NCBI RefSeq assembly: GCF_050563535.1
Contig: NZ_JBNXUO010000021.1
Location: forward strand, 1 to 64,000
Direction of reading: 5' to 3'
DNA length: 64,000 bases
From: Falsiroseomonas sp050563535
Lineage (GTDB): Bacteria; Pseudomonadota; Alphaproteobacteria; Acetobacterales; Acetobacteraceae
The notes beneath the pieces are model-generated. The model was not told where the DNA came from. It saw nothing but the letters and a program-made list of their open reading frames with translations, and did no database searches. Positions 14,074-20,594 of this stretch are shown here, piece after piece; position 1 is the first letter of the stretch, and each line of letters begins with the position of its first letter. A program made the position numbers and the translations under genes.

Positions 14074-14817
14074 ATGGCCGGTGTCGGGGTGCCCGAGGGG
14101 GGGCGAGGGAGCGAGGGCGCGGTGCGGCGCCGCCGGGCGCTTCAGGAGTTCATCCGGGCAAACGAGCTGGAGCCGGCCGCCTGGGCGCGTCAGGCGGGGT
14201 TCAAGTCCGCCAATGCGATCTACAACTTCCTGAAGGGGCGGGCGTCGAGCCTCAGCGCCGACACCTACGAGCGCCTCGCCTCCGCTGTTCCGGGGGCAAC
14301 GGTCGCGCAGCTCACCGGCGAGAGGGTGGCTGGGCGCCCCGCGCTGTCGCACAACATCCGCATTCGGGAGATCGCGGCATCCGGCGTCCTGCGGCTCTCC
14401 CCGGAGCTTCCCTCTGACGAGCAGGAGGGGGCCTCGATCCCCGAGGGGCCGATGCGGGCGAGGGGCGCCTTCGGGGTCCGCCTTGAGGGCGAGGACATGG
14501 ATCTCGACTGGCCTCCTGGGACGATCTTTGTCGTGGTCCCCCTCGTGATGCACGGCGCACCCGATGAGCACAGCATCGTGCTGCTGCGTCGCATGCGGGG
14601 CCGGAAGTTCGAGACCTTCATTCGCGAGCTGCGGCGCGACCCGATCGTCCCCGAGCGCGGCTGGCTCTGGCCGCGGTCCAGCCATGCCGAACACCAGGCG
14701 CCGATGCCGTGCCCGTGGCCGCTTGAGGCCCCCTTCGACGACGGGGAGGGCAATCGCGTTGAGGCCACCGCTGTCGCGATAGGCGCATATCTCCGCCTGA
14801 ATGTGTCGGCCCGTTGA
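14074..14817 (+). CDS. CI-like repressor: HTH plus S24-like domain without catalytic residues
   Basis: 247 residues, ATG 14074 after GGGGTGG. Residues 20-80 form an XRE helix-turn-helix (FIRANELEPAAWARQAGFKS, YNFLKGRASSLSADTYERLA). Residues 125-240 look like a LexA/CI S24 domain: GVRLEGEDMDLDWPPGTIFV, then SIVLLRRMRGRKFETFIREL. The usual G-x-S-M is G-E-D-M here, and the usual Lys is replaced by Arg/Glu. So RecA-stimulated self-cleavage is unlikely. It may act as a dimeric regulator of phage promoters. A temperate lifestyle is possible but not shown. Confidence 0.75.
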   Translation: MAGVGVPEGGRGSEGAVRRRRALQEFIRANELEPAAWARQAGFKSANAIYNFLKGRASSLSADTYERLASAVPGATVAQLTGERVAGRPALSHNIRIREIAASGVLRLSPELPSDEQEGASIPEGPMRARGAFGVRLEGEDMDLDWPPGTIFVVVPLVMHGAPDEHSIVLLRRMRGRKFETFIRELRRDPIVPERGWLWPRSSHAEHQAPMPCPWPLEAPFDDGEGNRVEATAVAIGAYLRLNVSAR

Positions 14818-14845
14818 CATAAGGGGGGGTTAGCACACAAATATG

Positions 14846-14865
14846 CACTCCGCCATGACGGAGTG
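14846..14865 (+). promoter_or_regulatory. Hairpin overlapping the ribosome-binding site
   Basis: Perfect 7-bp stem cactccg/cggagtg with a six-base loop. Its 3' arm contains the GGAG used by the gene starting at 14870, so initiation could be repressed by folding. An AT-rich half palindrome (cacacaaatatg) lies just upstream. Confidence 0.5.
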
Positions 14866-14869
14866 AGGT

Positions 14870-15463
14870 ATGACGAAGCGCCGCCGAAGCCCGCGAAAGG
14901 CCAGCCGCGGCCGGGTCGACAAGAGGCCGGTGATCGAGTTGGTCTTTGACCGAGGCCTTCGGATGTGGGTCGCCTCACGAGAGAATGACACCGGCCCCTC
15001 GGCGGGGGAAGGCGAGCCGTCCCTGCGAGAGCTTCGAGGCGAGGTTGAGGTGGTGGATCGCCGCGTTGCGGAGGGCGGCGTCGTCGTGGGGCGAGGGGCG
15101 AATGTGATTGCCGAAAATCTCCTCGATGGGCTCCTGCGATCTGGTGCGCTCAGGGTCGCCGCCGAGACGGACGAGGACGCCCGCCGCCGCTACGACGCCG
15201 GCCACCACTTCCGCAGCCTCTGGCGCCGCGCGGGCCTCGATCAGAACCCGCGGTCCTGCCTCCAGGAGGTGATCCCAGGGCGCTCTGACATGTCGGAGGC
15301 CACCGAGGCGGCATACCATCGCGTCCAGGCAGCGATGCGCGCCCTTGGCCCCGAGGGGGGGCTGACGGTGGATGTCGTCTGCCGAAGCGCGTGGCCCGGA
15401 CTCCACGCCCTTCCGCGCGTTCGGGCGGCCCTCTCTGGCCTTGCGGATCACTTTCGTCTCTGA
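14870..15463 (+). CDS. DUF6456-like protein
   Basis: 197 residues. Basic N-terminus (TKRRRSPRKASRGRVDKRP). The middle has NVIAENLLDGLLRSGAL and RRRYDAGHHFRSLWRRAGLD; the C-terminus has AYHRVQAAMRALGPEGGL and a helical end with VRAALSGLADHF. This arrangement matches DUF6456 proteins of Alphaproteobacteria and their phages, which combine a helix-turn-helix-like region with a conserved C-terminal helical domain. Likely a DNA-binding regulator; the function is not proven. Confidence 0.65.
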   Translation: MTKRRRSPRKASRGRVDKRPVIELVFDRGLRMWVASRENDTGPSAGEGEPSLRELRGEVEVVDRRVAEGGVVVGRGANVIAENLLDGLLRSGALRVAAETDEDARRRYDAGHHFRSLWRRAGLDQNPRSCLQEVIPGRSDMSEATEAAYHRVQAAMRALGPEGGLTVDVVCRSAWPGLHALPRVRAALSGLADHFRL

Positions 15464-15661
15464 TGGTTTTGGGCGTGGAATCCATGCGGATACGCCGCGA
15501 TTGCGTGCGGATTTGAGCTTGCGCCGCCCACCGCTGGTGGGTATTGACATTCGAGCGGCCACAACTGCGCCCACTTCCGGTGGGTAGGGTTTTTCGGCCG
15601 CAGCCCCTGCCGAGGGGTAGGAGCGGCGGGTCGCAATCCGCCGCGGCGCCAGGTTGCGGAC
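15464..15661. other. Non-coding stretch with several hairpins
   Basis: No gene is visible. It contains ccacc/ggtgg hairpins (about 15528-15541 and 15569-15586, the latter followed by tagggttttt, a possible rightward terminator). A GC stem around ggcgg/ccgcc (15622-15642) resembles a T-arm but no tRNA can be folded. A small RNA cannot be excluded. Confidence 0.4.
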
Positions 15662-15705
15662 GAAAAAACCCCCAAGGGACGGGATGTCCCTTGGGGGTTT
15701 TGTCT
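15662..15705. terminator. Bidirectional terminator
   Basis: Long stem aaacccccaagggac/gtcccttgggggttt with an A-run on the left and a T-run on the right. It separates the rightward replication block from the leftward operon at 15732-18981 and should work in both directions. Confidence 0.85.
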
Positions 15706-15731
15706 TTAACGGGCAGATAAGGCCCGCCCTT

Positions 15732-16025
15732 TCAGCACCCGCACTCCTCCCGCTGGGAGGTGGAGCAGGCGCCCGTGGCGCAGAGAGGATCGCTCTCGTA
15801 GAGGTAGAGCGTCGTGGGCTGCTCAGACGCGGAGGCGGCCCACTCCAGAAGGCTGGAGAGGCTCGCCGGCCCGACGGAGATCACGAAATGGTCGTCGAGC
15901 CCCGGCCTCTCGGCCGCGTCGGCGCCGTCCACGGAGTTGTCGGCCCAGGTGGGCTCGACCACACCCCAGACCTCCTTCCAGGTGTAGCTGTTCTTTCGAT
16001 GGTCCACGATATTCGCGATCATCAT
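15732..16025 (-). CDS. Unknown acidic protein with Cys-rich C-terminus
   Basis: 97 residues from MMIANIVDHRKNSYTWKEVW, start 16025 after AAAGGA. Acidic middle part; beta segments DHFVISVG and TTLYLYESD; Cys-rich end CATGACSTSQREECGC, which could bind metal. It is the last gene of the second leftward operon and ends before the bidirectional terminator. Family not recognised. Confidence 0.65.
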   Translation of the reverse strand: MMIANIVDHRKNSYTWKEVWGVVEPTWADNSVDGADAAERPGLDDHFVISVGPASLSSLLEWAASASEQPTTLYLYESDPLCATGACSTSQREECGC

Positions 16026-16119
16026 GCTTCCTTTCGCGCAGACATGCGCTTTTCAGGCCCGCGTCCTTGCGGGCAAGGTGGCCAGGCCCGAGGGCCTGGC
16101 TTGGATCGGCCGCCGGGGC
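16026..16119 (-). repeat. Type-II intercistronic linker
   Basis: Three hairpins: gcgca/tgcgc (16036-16049), gcccgc/gcgggc (16057-16074) and gccaggcc/ggcctggc (16081-16100), with GAAAGGA before the start codon. Confidence 0.8.
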
Positions 16120-16332
16120 CTATCGGGGCTCCATTGCGGGATCGTAGCCGGGAGTCGCCGAGAGCTTCGCCAGCAGGACATCGCTGCGCGCCATCAGCTC
16201 TCGCTTCGTCCGGCAGGGCCGGATGGGCGTGGCGGTGAGACGGCCGTCGTCATCGATGGTCGTCACGTCGGCGATCCAGCGCGACCCGATCTTGTTGGCT
16301 GCGCCCTGGATGACCCCAAATTGGTCGTTCAT
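16120..16332 (-). CDS. Unknown 70-residue protein
   Basis: MNDQFGVIQGAANKIGSRWI at 16332, after GAAAGGA. A beta-rich first half (SRWIADVTTIDDDGRLTATP) and a helical second half with RTKRELMARSDVLLAKLSAT. Proportion and order recall small Sm-like or OB-like folds, but nothing is certain. Flanked by type-II linkers. Confidence 0.65.
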   Translation of the reverse strand: MNDQFGVIQGAANKIGSRWIADVTTIDDDGRLTATPIRPCRTKRELMARSDVLLAKLSATPGYDPAMEPR

Positions 16333-16424
16333 GTCTTTTCCTTTCGCCGTTTAGGGCTGTTCACCCCCGCGCCGGATTGGCGCGGGATAGGGCGGGCCAC
16401 CCCTCTGAGGGGCGGCCCGTGTTG
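16333..16424 (-). repeat. Type-II intercistronic linker
   Basis: Stems gcc/ggc (weak), cccgcgcc/ggcgcggg and gggccgcccct/aggggtggccc before GAAAGGA. Confidence 0.75.
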
Positions 16425-16586
16425 TCAGATCTCATCGACCTCCACTGTCCAGGAAGTGCCAGCCGGCAGCTCGTGCCCTGCCTCGGTCGCTTTGCGGCTC
16501 GCGCCGCCCTTGGACGAGGCGAAGGTCGCAAAGCGTCGCAGCACCGCGCCGTCCGTCGCCCGGATCGTGATCTCGAATTGACGCAT
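16425..16586 (-). CDS. Small 53-residue protein
   Basis: Starts MRQFEITIRATDGAVLRRFA and ends GTSWTVEVDEI. A beta-strand start, a Ser/Lys/Ala-rich helix (SSKGGASRKATEAGHEL) and a final strand. Start 16586 follows a gaaaggc site; the frame is bounded exactly by two type-II linkers, which supports it. Function unknown. Confidence 0.65.
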   Translation of the reverse strand: MRQFEITIRATDGAVLRRFATFASSKGGASRKATEAGHELPAGTSWTVEVDEI

Positions 16587-16678
16587 CGTCTTTTGCCTTT
16601 CGCCGGAAGATGCCGGCTTCTCATCCGCGCGCTCGCGCGGTAGGCGGGGAGGCCTCTCGGCCTCCCATGTTTGCCGCC
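16587..16678 (-). repeat. Type-II intercistronic linker
   Basis: Stems gccggc-type (about 16600-16615), ccgcgcg/cgcgcgg (about 16626-16641) and gggaggcc/ggcctccc (about 16650-16670). Confidence 0.8.
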
Positions 16679-16786
16679 TCAGGGGGCGCCACTCACCCGC
16701 TCGATCCTGAGGGCTCTCTCCTCGACGATCAGCGCCAGCGCCAGGGCGGCGAAGGCGATGACCACGATGGCGGCCGAGTTCTTCAT
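16679..16786 (-). CDS. 35-residue single-pass membrane protein
   Basis: MKNSAAIVVIAFAALALALI followed by VEERALRIERVSGAP. One membrane helix at residues 5-22 with a charged C-terminal tail. Start 16786; the GAGGG site overlaps the stop of the upstream gene, so no linker is needed. Function unknown. Confidence 0.65.
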   Translation of the reverse strand: MKNSAAIVVIAFAALALALIVEERALRIERVSGAP

Positions 16787-16793
16787 GGCGCCC

Positions 16794-16997
16794 TCACGCG
16801 GCACGCTTGCGGATGGACGCCGCGAGCCTCTCGCCGGCCCTGATGGCCTCGGCGTCGCTCTTGAACTGCGGCTCCAGGAAGATCCGCTTCGGGGCGTCCT
16901 TGCCGCCGGGCACGAGCTGCACGAAGACACCCCGAAGGGGCGGCGCGTGGCGGGTCGGGACGATGTAGGTCCCGGCCATCTTCGGCAGGATTTTCAT
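16794..16997 (-). CDS. Unknown 67-residue basic protein
   Basis: MKILPKMAGTYIVPTRHAPP at 16997 after AAAGGAGA. Beta-rich (RGVFVQLVPGG, KRIFLEPQF) with a final helix DAEAIRAGERLAASIRKRAA. Similar in form to small arm-type DNA-binding or integrase-arm-like beta proteins, but no family is recognised. Upstream partner of the 35-residue membrane protein. Confidence 0.65.
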   Translation of the reverse strand: MKILPKMAGTYIVPTRHAPPLRGVFVQLVPGGKDAPKRIFLEPQFKSDAEAIRAGERLAASIRKRAA

Positions 16998-17094
16998 GTC
17001 TGTCTCCTTTCTCAGCACATTTCTGTGTGCTCGTCAGCCGCGCAATACTGCGCGGGAGGCCCGGCCCGCTCTGTGCGGACCGGGTTGTTCGCGC
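16998..17094 (-). repeat. Type-II intercistronic linker
   Basis: SD-proximal stem agcaca/tgtgct (17012-17030, AT-rich class), ccgcgca/tgcgcgg (about 17038-17052) and a longer cccgg-type stem (about 17060-17085). Confidence 0.8.
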
Positions 17095-17325
17095 CTAGGC
17101 GCGATGGTCGCGGAGCGTCACCCGCTTGCTGTTGTGCGGACGCCGACGGCCGGACCGGCAGGTCCAGTCGTCGATGATGCCGCCCTCGCGGAGGACCTGC
17201 CCCTTGCTGATGGGGCGGATCGGCTGCGAGGCGAGGTAGCTGTCCTTCCTCTCGTAGGAGGAGAGGATCCAGCTCGTCTGCGTCGGCGGGGTCGGGCTCA
17301 CGCCGTGGATGTATGGTCGCAGCAT
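17095..17325 (-). CDS. Unknown 76-residue protein
   Basis: MLRPYIHGVSPTPPTQTSWI at 17325 after AAGGAAAA. Polar, with YERKDSYLASQPIRPISKGQ and a basic C-terminus (TCRSGRRRPHNSKRVTLRDHR) that could bind nucleic acid. No family recognised. Confidence 0.6.
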   Translation of the reverse strand: MLRPYIHGVSPTPPTQTSWILSSYERKDSYLASQPIRPISKGQVLREGGIIDDWTCRSGRRRPHNSKRVTLRDHRA

Positions 17326-17412
17326 TGCTGCCTTTTCCTTTCGCCGGTGTCTGCCGGCTTCTCAGCCCCCGCGACACGGGGGTAGGCCGCCCCTTTCTGG
17401 GGGCGGGGAGGG
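17326..17412 (-). repeat. Type-II intercistronic linker
   Basis: Stems gccgg/ccggc, cccccg/cgggggg-type and ccgcccc/ggggcgg before GAAAGGA. Confidence 0.8.
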
Positions 17413-17634
17413 TTAGGCCCTCCAGGCCTGCATTCGGTCACGCTCCGTCATCGGCTCACTGCCGGTGAGGTAGCGGTCCGCGACGATCTCCACTCCGAGG
17501 GGGGCGTTCGCGAGCCGCTGCTCCATCGCCTCGATCTCCTTGCCGGAGAGGGCGCGGACGGGGCCGAGGTCCATGGCGGACATCGCGCCGAAGAGGTTCG
17601 CGTCGATCTCGCTTGCGAGGTCGTGCTTGCTCAT
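17413..17634 (-). CDS. Small helical protein
   Basis: 73 residues: MSKHDLASEIDANLFGAMSA at 17634 after GAAAGGA. Mostly helical (ALSGKEIEAMEQRLANAPLG), ending TERDRMQAWRA. No family recognised. Confidence 0.65.
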   Translation of the reverse strand: MSKHDLASEIDANLFGAMSAMDLGPVRALSGKEIEAMEQRLANAPLGVEIVADRYLTGSEPMTERDRMQAWRA

Positions 17635-17719
17635 GTCTTCTTTCCTTTCGCCCGCTGTCTGGCGGGCTCGTCAGCCGCATCGGTGATGCGGTAGGCCAGG
17701 CCCGAAGGCCTGGCTCCCG
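17635..17719 (-). repeat. Type-II intercistronic linker
   Basis: Stems gcccgc/gcgggc (about 17649-17668), ccgcatc/gatgcgg (about 17675-17691) and gccaggcc/ggcctggc (about 17695-17713). Confidence 0.8.
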
Positions 17720-18334
17720 TCACGAGATCATCTCGAAGACGGGGGTCTTCTCTGCGGCGGGGGCGGCGCGAATGCCGGCCACATCCAGGACGGCCATGAG
17801 GCCATCCATCGAGAACGCCTCACCGACGAGTCCCCTCATGGACGCCTCGAAGTCTTCGATTCTCGTGGCATACATGAGTGTCCGGTATTCGCCGCTGGAG
17901 ACGAAGCCATCGTCCCTTTCGTTGGTCAGCCAGATCTCCCACATCCCGTTGGTGGCGTTCCTCAGGATGCAGATGCGGCGATAGCCCACGAAGAGGCCGG
18001 GCGCCTTGACGGGCTCGCGCATCTCCAGGACCACCAACTTCCAGCTGGTGTTCCAGAAGGGGATCTCGCGCGCCCCGAGATAGGGGGTGTTGGCGAAGGG
18101 GTCGGTCCGCGTCTCCGCGGGCGCGCTCTGCGCCGGCGCCACGCAGGCCTCGATCGCCGCGCGAACCGCGGAGACGGAGGCGCTGTCGCCGACGACCGTG
18201 CAGATGATCTTGGCCCCCGAGACGCCCTCGGTGAGCCGCAGATGGGAGCCGCCAGATCGGATCTTCGCCGCCGTCTCCCGCAGGAGGCGGAGGGCGGGTC
18301 CGTTGACGGCCACCTTGAGCTTGTTGCTGTTCAC
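17720..18334 (-). CDS. Unknown 204-residue protein, GTG start
   Basis: GTG at 18334, after GAAAGGA-aaacgt. The N-terminal part NKLKVAVNGPALRLLRETAA with HLRLTEGVSGAKIICTVVGD looks like an alpha/beta domain; the middle and C-terminal parts have KLVVLEMREPVKAPGLFVG and a strongly ordered MWEIWLTNERDDGF. No family recognised. It is the largest gene of this operon. Confidence 0.65.
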   Translation of the reverse strand: MNSNKLKVAVNGPALRLLRETAAKIRSGGSHLRLTEGVSGAKIICTVVGDSASVSAVRAAIEACVAPAQSAPAETRTDPFANTPYLGAREIPFWNTSWKLVVLEMREPVKAPGLFVGYRRICILRNATNGMWEIWLTNERDDGFVSSGEYRTLMYATRIEDFEASMRGLVGEAFSMDGLMAVLDVAGIRAAPAAEKTPVFEMIS

Positions 18335-18421
18335 ACGTTTTCCTTTCTCACACATTCATGTGTTTCTCAGCCGCACCTCTCGATGCGGAAGGCCCAGGCC
18401 CTTGCAGGCCTGGGTGGCTCG
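18335..18421 (-). repeat. Type-II intercistronic linker
   Basis: SD-proximal stem cacacat/atgtgt-type (18350-18364, AT-rich class), ccgca/tgcgg (about 18371-18388) and cccaggcc/ggcctggg (about 18394-18415). Confidence 0.8.
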
Positions 18422-18592
18422 CTACCCCCAGAAGGCGTGGTAGACGAGCGCGGCGCCGGCCATCGCCACGGCCGCAACCGCGAGGGCCGGGCCGATGAGG
18501 TGGTCGGGGACGGCCTCGAAGACCCACTCAAGGGGGCCGGAGCCCCGCCCGGAGAGGGGCGCCGAGGTCAACACTTCGATGAAGTCGTCCAT
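18422..18592 (-). CDS. 56-residue membrane protein
   Basis: Starts MDDFIEVLTSAPLSGRGSGP; one hydrophobic helix near the C-terminus (IGPALAVAAVAMAGAALV) ending YHAFWG. Start 18592 after AAAGGA. The placement of the charged N-terminal half before a single membrane helix resembles small phage inhibitors or holin-like peptides, but no function is proven. Confidence 0.65.
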   Translation of the reverse strand: MDDFIEVLTSAPLSGRGSGPLEWVFEAVPDHLIGPALAVAAVAMAGAALVYHAFWG

Positions 18593-18678
18593 CGAATGAT
18601 TTCCTTTCGCACATTATTGTGTGCTTTTCAACCGAAGAGAATCCTCCGGGAGGCCGGCCCCGATCTGGGGCTGGTTGG
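18593..18678 (-). repeat. Type-II intercistronic linker
   Basis: SD-proximal stem gcaca/tgtgc (about 18608-18623, AT-rich class), then weaker stems around 18630-18650 and 18652-18672. Confidence 0.7.
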
Positions 18679-18981
18679 CTATGCGATCTTGAGGCAGAGC
18701 CGCCTTGCCATCGCGCGGCAGGCCGCGGAGCCGATGTAGTGGCGGTGCCAGTAGGTCTCCCTGAGGAAGTCCTGGAGTGCCGCGTCGCGCTCGGCCCCTG
18801 TGGGGGTGCCGCGTGGGCCTCGCGCGGCCCTCGGCGGGGTCCGCCTGACCCTCTTCGTCGCCCTGGCGAACTTCCTTGCGGAAGTCAGCGCCACGATGAT
18901 GTTGAGGCTGGACGGGTGCCACTCCCGACGGCGCAGGCGAATGGGCGCGGCGCCGTCGATGACGAGCGTGTGGTTGCTCAT
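18679..18981 (-). CDS. Unknown 100-residue basic protein, first gene of the second leftward operon
   Basis: MSNHTLVIDGAAPIRLRRRE at 18981 (an upstream in-frame ATG would add ten residues). Very basic: SARKFARATKRVRRTPPRAA, then a helical end with RETYWHRHYIGSAACRAMAR and RLCLKIA. The N-terminus pattern 'DGAAPIRLRRREWHPSSLNI' suggests a small HNH-less DNA-binding protein. It follows the leftward promoter at 19027-19054. Confidence 0.6.
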   Translation of the reverse strand: MSNHTLVIDGAAPIRLRRREWHPSSLNIIVALTSARKFARATKRVRRTPPRAARGPRGTPTGAERDAALQDFLRETYWHRHYIGSAACRAMARRLCLKIA

Positions 18982-19026
18982 GCTTTTTCCCTCATGGACG
19001 CTGGGCATGACTTGCCCAACAACGTA

Positions 19027-19054
19027 ACAATACCACATATATGTGCTGTTGCAA
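19027..19054 (-). promoter_or_regulatory. Promoter for the second leftward operon
   Basis: Minus strand: -35 TTGCAA (19049-19054), 16 bases, -10 TATTGT (19027-19032). The 12-base palindrome CACATATATGTG (19034-19045) fills the spacer and could be an operator. Confidence 0.5.
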
Positions 19055-19076
19055 CATAAAAATGCAGATTTATGGC
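19049..19076 (+). promoter_or_regulatory. Possible rightward promoter for the packaging operon
   Basis: The palindromic TTGCAA (19049-19054) can also serve the plus strand, with TATGGC at 19071-19076 after 16 bases. The surrounding DNA is AT-rich. A weak -10 makes this uncertain. Confidence 0.35.
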
Positions 19077-19105
19077 ATTTTTATTCAACTTTAGGGTGTT
19101 CATCC

Positions 19106-19345
19106 ATGGATGACGTCGCTGATCTGATCCTACAGGTGAGAGGCCTCCAATCCCGCCTCGACGCGGCCGAGGCAACGATCGAGGGCCTTCGTGCGCGCCT
19201 CTCCGGCGCCGAGGCGGCGGGGGAGCTTGTCATCCAGGCCGTTGAGACCCTCACCGATCTCATCGAGGCAGGCCCGATCAGCCCACCCGTCGGCGTTAGC
19301 TGGGGCGGCCACCAGGTCTCGCCGTGCGCAAGGGGTGCCGAGTGA
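19106..19345 (+). CDS. Coiled-coil protein at the head of the packaging operon
   Basis: 79 residues from MDDVADLILQVRGLQSRLDA (ATG 19106 after AGGGTG). Heptad-rich (AEATIEGLRARLSGAEAAGE) then AVETLTDLIEAGPISPPVGV and a polar tail. Upstream of the small terminase gene; it may be a small oligomeric protein. Function unknown. Confidence 0.65.
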   Translation: MDDVADLILQVRGLQSRLDAAEATIEGLRARLSGAEAAGELVIQAVETLTDLIEAGPISPPVGVSWGGHQVSPCARGAE

Positions 19346-19482
19346 TGCCACAGCCCACCGAAGTCCCCCTGATCGACCTCCGCACCGTCTACGACGAGGT
19401 GGTCTCCATCCGCCGCCTCCTGGAGGCGATCATCAGCGCGCCCCGCCCTCGGGAGACCGGCGGCGCGGAGCGGGAGGACTAG
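19345..19482 (+). CDS. 45-residue protein
   Basis: MPQPTEVPLIDLRTVYDEVV followed by a helix SIRRLLEAIISAP. The ATG overlaps the preceding stop (TGATG), and the gene ends just before the ribosome-binding site of the terminase small subunit. Function unknown. Confidence 0.6.
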   Translation: MPQPTEVPLIDLRTVYDEVVSIRRLLEAIISAPRPRETGGAERED

Positions 19483-19484
19483 CC

Positions 19485-20234
19485 GTGGCGCGTCTCACGC
19501 CCGAGCAGTGGGCCTCCCTCAAGGCCGAGTGGCGAACCGGCTCGTTCAGCACGAATGAGCTGGGCAAGAAATATGGCGTCGACGAGAAGGCCATCCGCAA
19601 ACGCGCGGCCAGAGAGGGGTGGCTGCGCGACCTCGGCGATGCGGTCGATGCGAGGACCGCGAGGAAGATCCTTGGCGCCGAGTCCGAACCCTCGGACATT
19701 GGGCGGTCCGAGAGGGGCGATCGGACCCCAGGAGAGGGTAGGGGGTCCGAGGAGGCCGTCCGAAACCCGTTTGGCCTCATCGAGGAGGCCATCGTCGAGC
19801 AGATGGCCGAGAGGCGGGCCACCGAGAACCTTGCCACCCTCTCGCGCGCCGACGACCTCAAGAAGCTCCGCAACCGCCTCGTCTTCCTCGTGCAGGAGGC
19901 GGTGAGCGGGGATATGGACCGCGCCTCGCAGGTGGCGCCCGTCCTGATGATGGGGACGGGGACGAACATCCCGGCCCTCATCCGCTCGATCGCCAGCGTC
20001 GATGAGAGCCTCCAGAAGGTCGTCCGCACCGCGCTTGGCATGGATCGCGAGGCAAAGACGAAGGTGCAGGTCACCGGCGCCGACGGCGGGCCGATCCGCA
20101 GCGAGGTGACGGGCTCGATTGATGTCGGCAAGCTCAGCACCGAGCAGCTCGCGGCCCTTGCTGCCGTCAACAGGGCGCTCGACGGCGAGGAGGCGCGCAA
20201 GGGGCCGCCAATGCCGCCCGGCGAGGAGGTGTGA
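19485..20234 (+). CDS. terS: Terminase small subunit
   Basis: 249 residues; GTG 19485 preceded by GGGAGG. Residues 5-45 (TPEQWASLKAEWRTGSFSTN, ELGKKYGVDEKAIRKRAARE) are the N-terminal helix-turn-helix typical of phage small terminases, which recognise packaging sites. A Gly/Ser/Arg-rich linker follows, then a helical oligomerisation part (LIEEAIVEQMAERRATENLA, SQVAPVLMMGTGTNIPALIR) and a C-terminal tail. It should bind the cos/pac site and recruit the large terminase encoded at 22313. Confidence 0.8.
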   Translation: MARLTPEQWASLKAEWRTGSFSTNELGKKYGVDEKAIRKRAAREGWLRDLGDAVDARTARKILGAESEPSDIGRSERGDRTPGEGRGSEEAVRNPFGLIEEAIVEQMAERRATENLATLSRADDLKKLRNRLVFLVQEAVSGDMDRASQVAPVLMMGTGTNIPALIRSIASVDESLQKVVRTALGMDREAKTKVQVTGADGGPIRSEVTGSIDVGKLSTEQLAALAAVNRALDGEEARKGPPMPPGEEV

Positions 20235-20434
20235 TGATTCTCGTCAGAACGATCTTTGCGCGCGTCAATGGCTGGAGCGTCTTCGTGGACAACCGCACCG
20301 GCGCTTATGGATGCATCGCGACGCACCCGAGAACGCGAAGGGTGATCGGGGTGACCGGCCTCGCCACCGAGGACGAGGCCATGAAGTGGGCGAATGACCA
20401 CGGCTGGGAGGGCGCTCGGGAGATCGACCCGTAG
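20234..20434 (+). CDS. Unknown 66-residue protein
   Basis: MILVRTIFARVNGWSVFVDN at 20234; the ATG overlaps the terS stop. A GTG three bases earlier is possible. Mixed beta/alpha with TRRVIGVTGLATEDEAMKWA. No family recognised. Confidence 0.6.
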   Translation: MILVRTIFARVNGWSVFVDNRTGAYGCIATHPRTRRVIGVTGLATEDEAMKWANDHGWEGAREIDP

Positions 20435-20594
20435 GGGTGCGGGCTCGCCATCCATGGTTGATGAATTCCTGGCCTAGATGCGGGAAAACCCCGGTTTTCA
20501 TGACCCCTTGGTTGAATGACCTTGGGTGATGCGGGGGCGGTCTTAACGGCATCGAGCAAAACACATATTTATGGGGTTCCAAGGGAACCCCGCC
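20435..20594 (+). promoter_or_regulatory. Intergenic region before thyX with possible promoter and hairpins
   Basis: It contains the 16-base palindrome gaaaaccc/gggttttc-like repeat (about 20482-20500), a weak promoter TTAACG-N17-TATTTA (20543-20571) and a perfect 8-bp hairpin ggggttcc/ggaacccc (20573-20591) ending four bases before the thyX ATG. The aacacatattt here is half of the AT-rich palindrome seen elsewhere. Confidence 0.45.

Noticed and set aside
14074..14817. Active LexA-type self-cleaving repressor
   Set aside because: The serine and lysine of the catalytic pair are not found.
15590..15660. tRNA gene
   Set aside because: Only a T-arm-like stem is present; no anticodon arm or acceptor stem can be formed.
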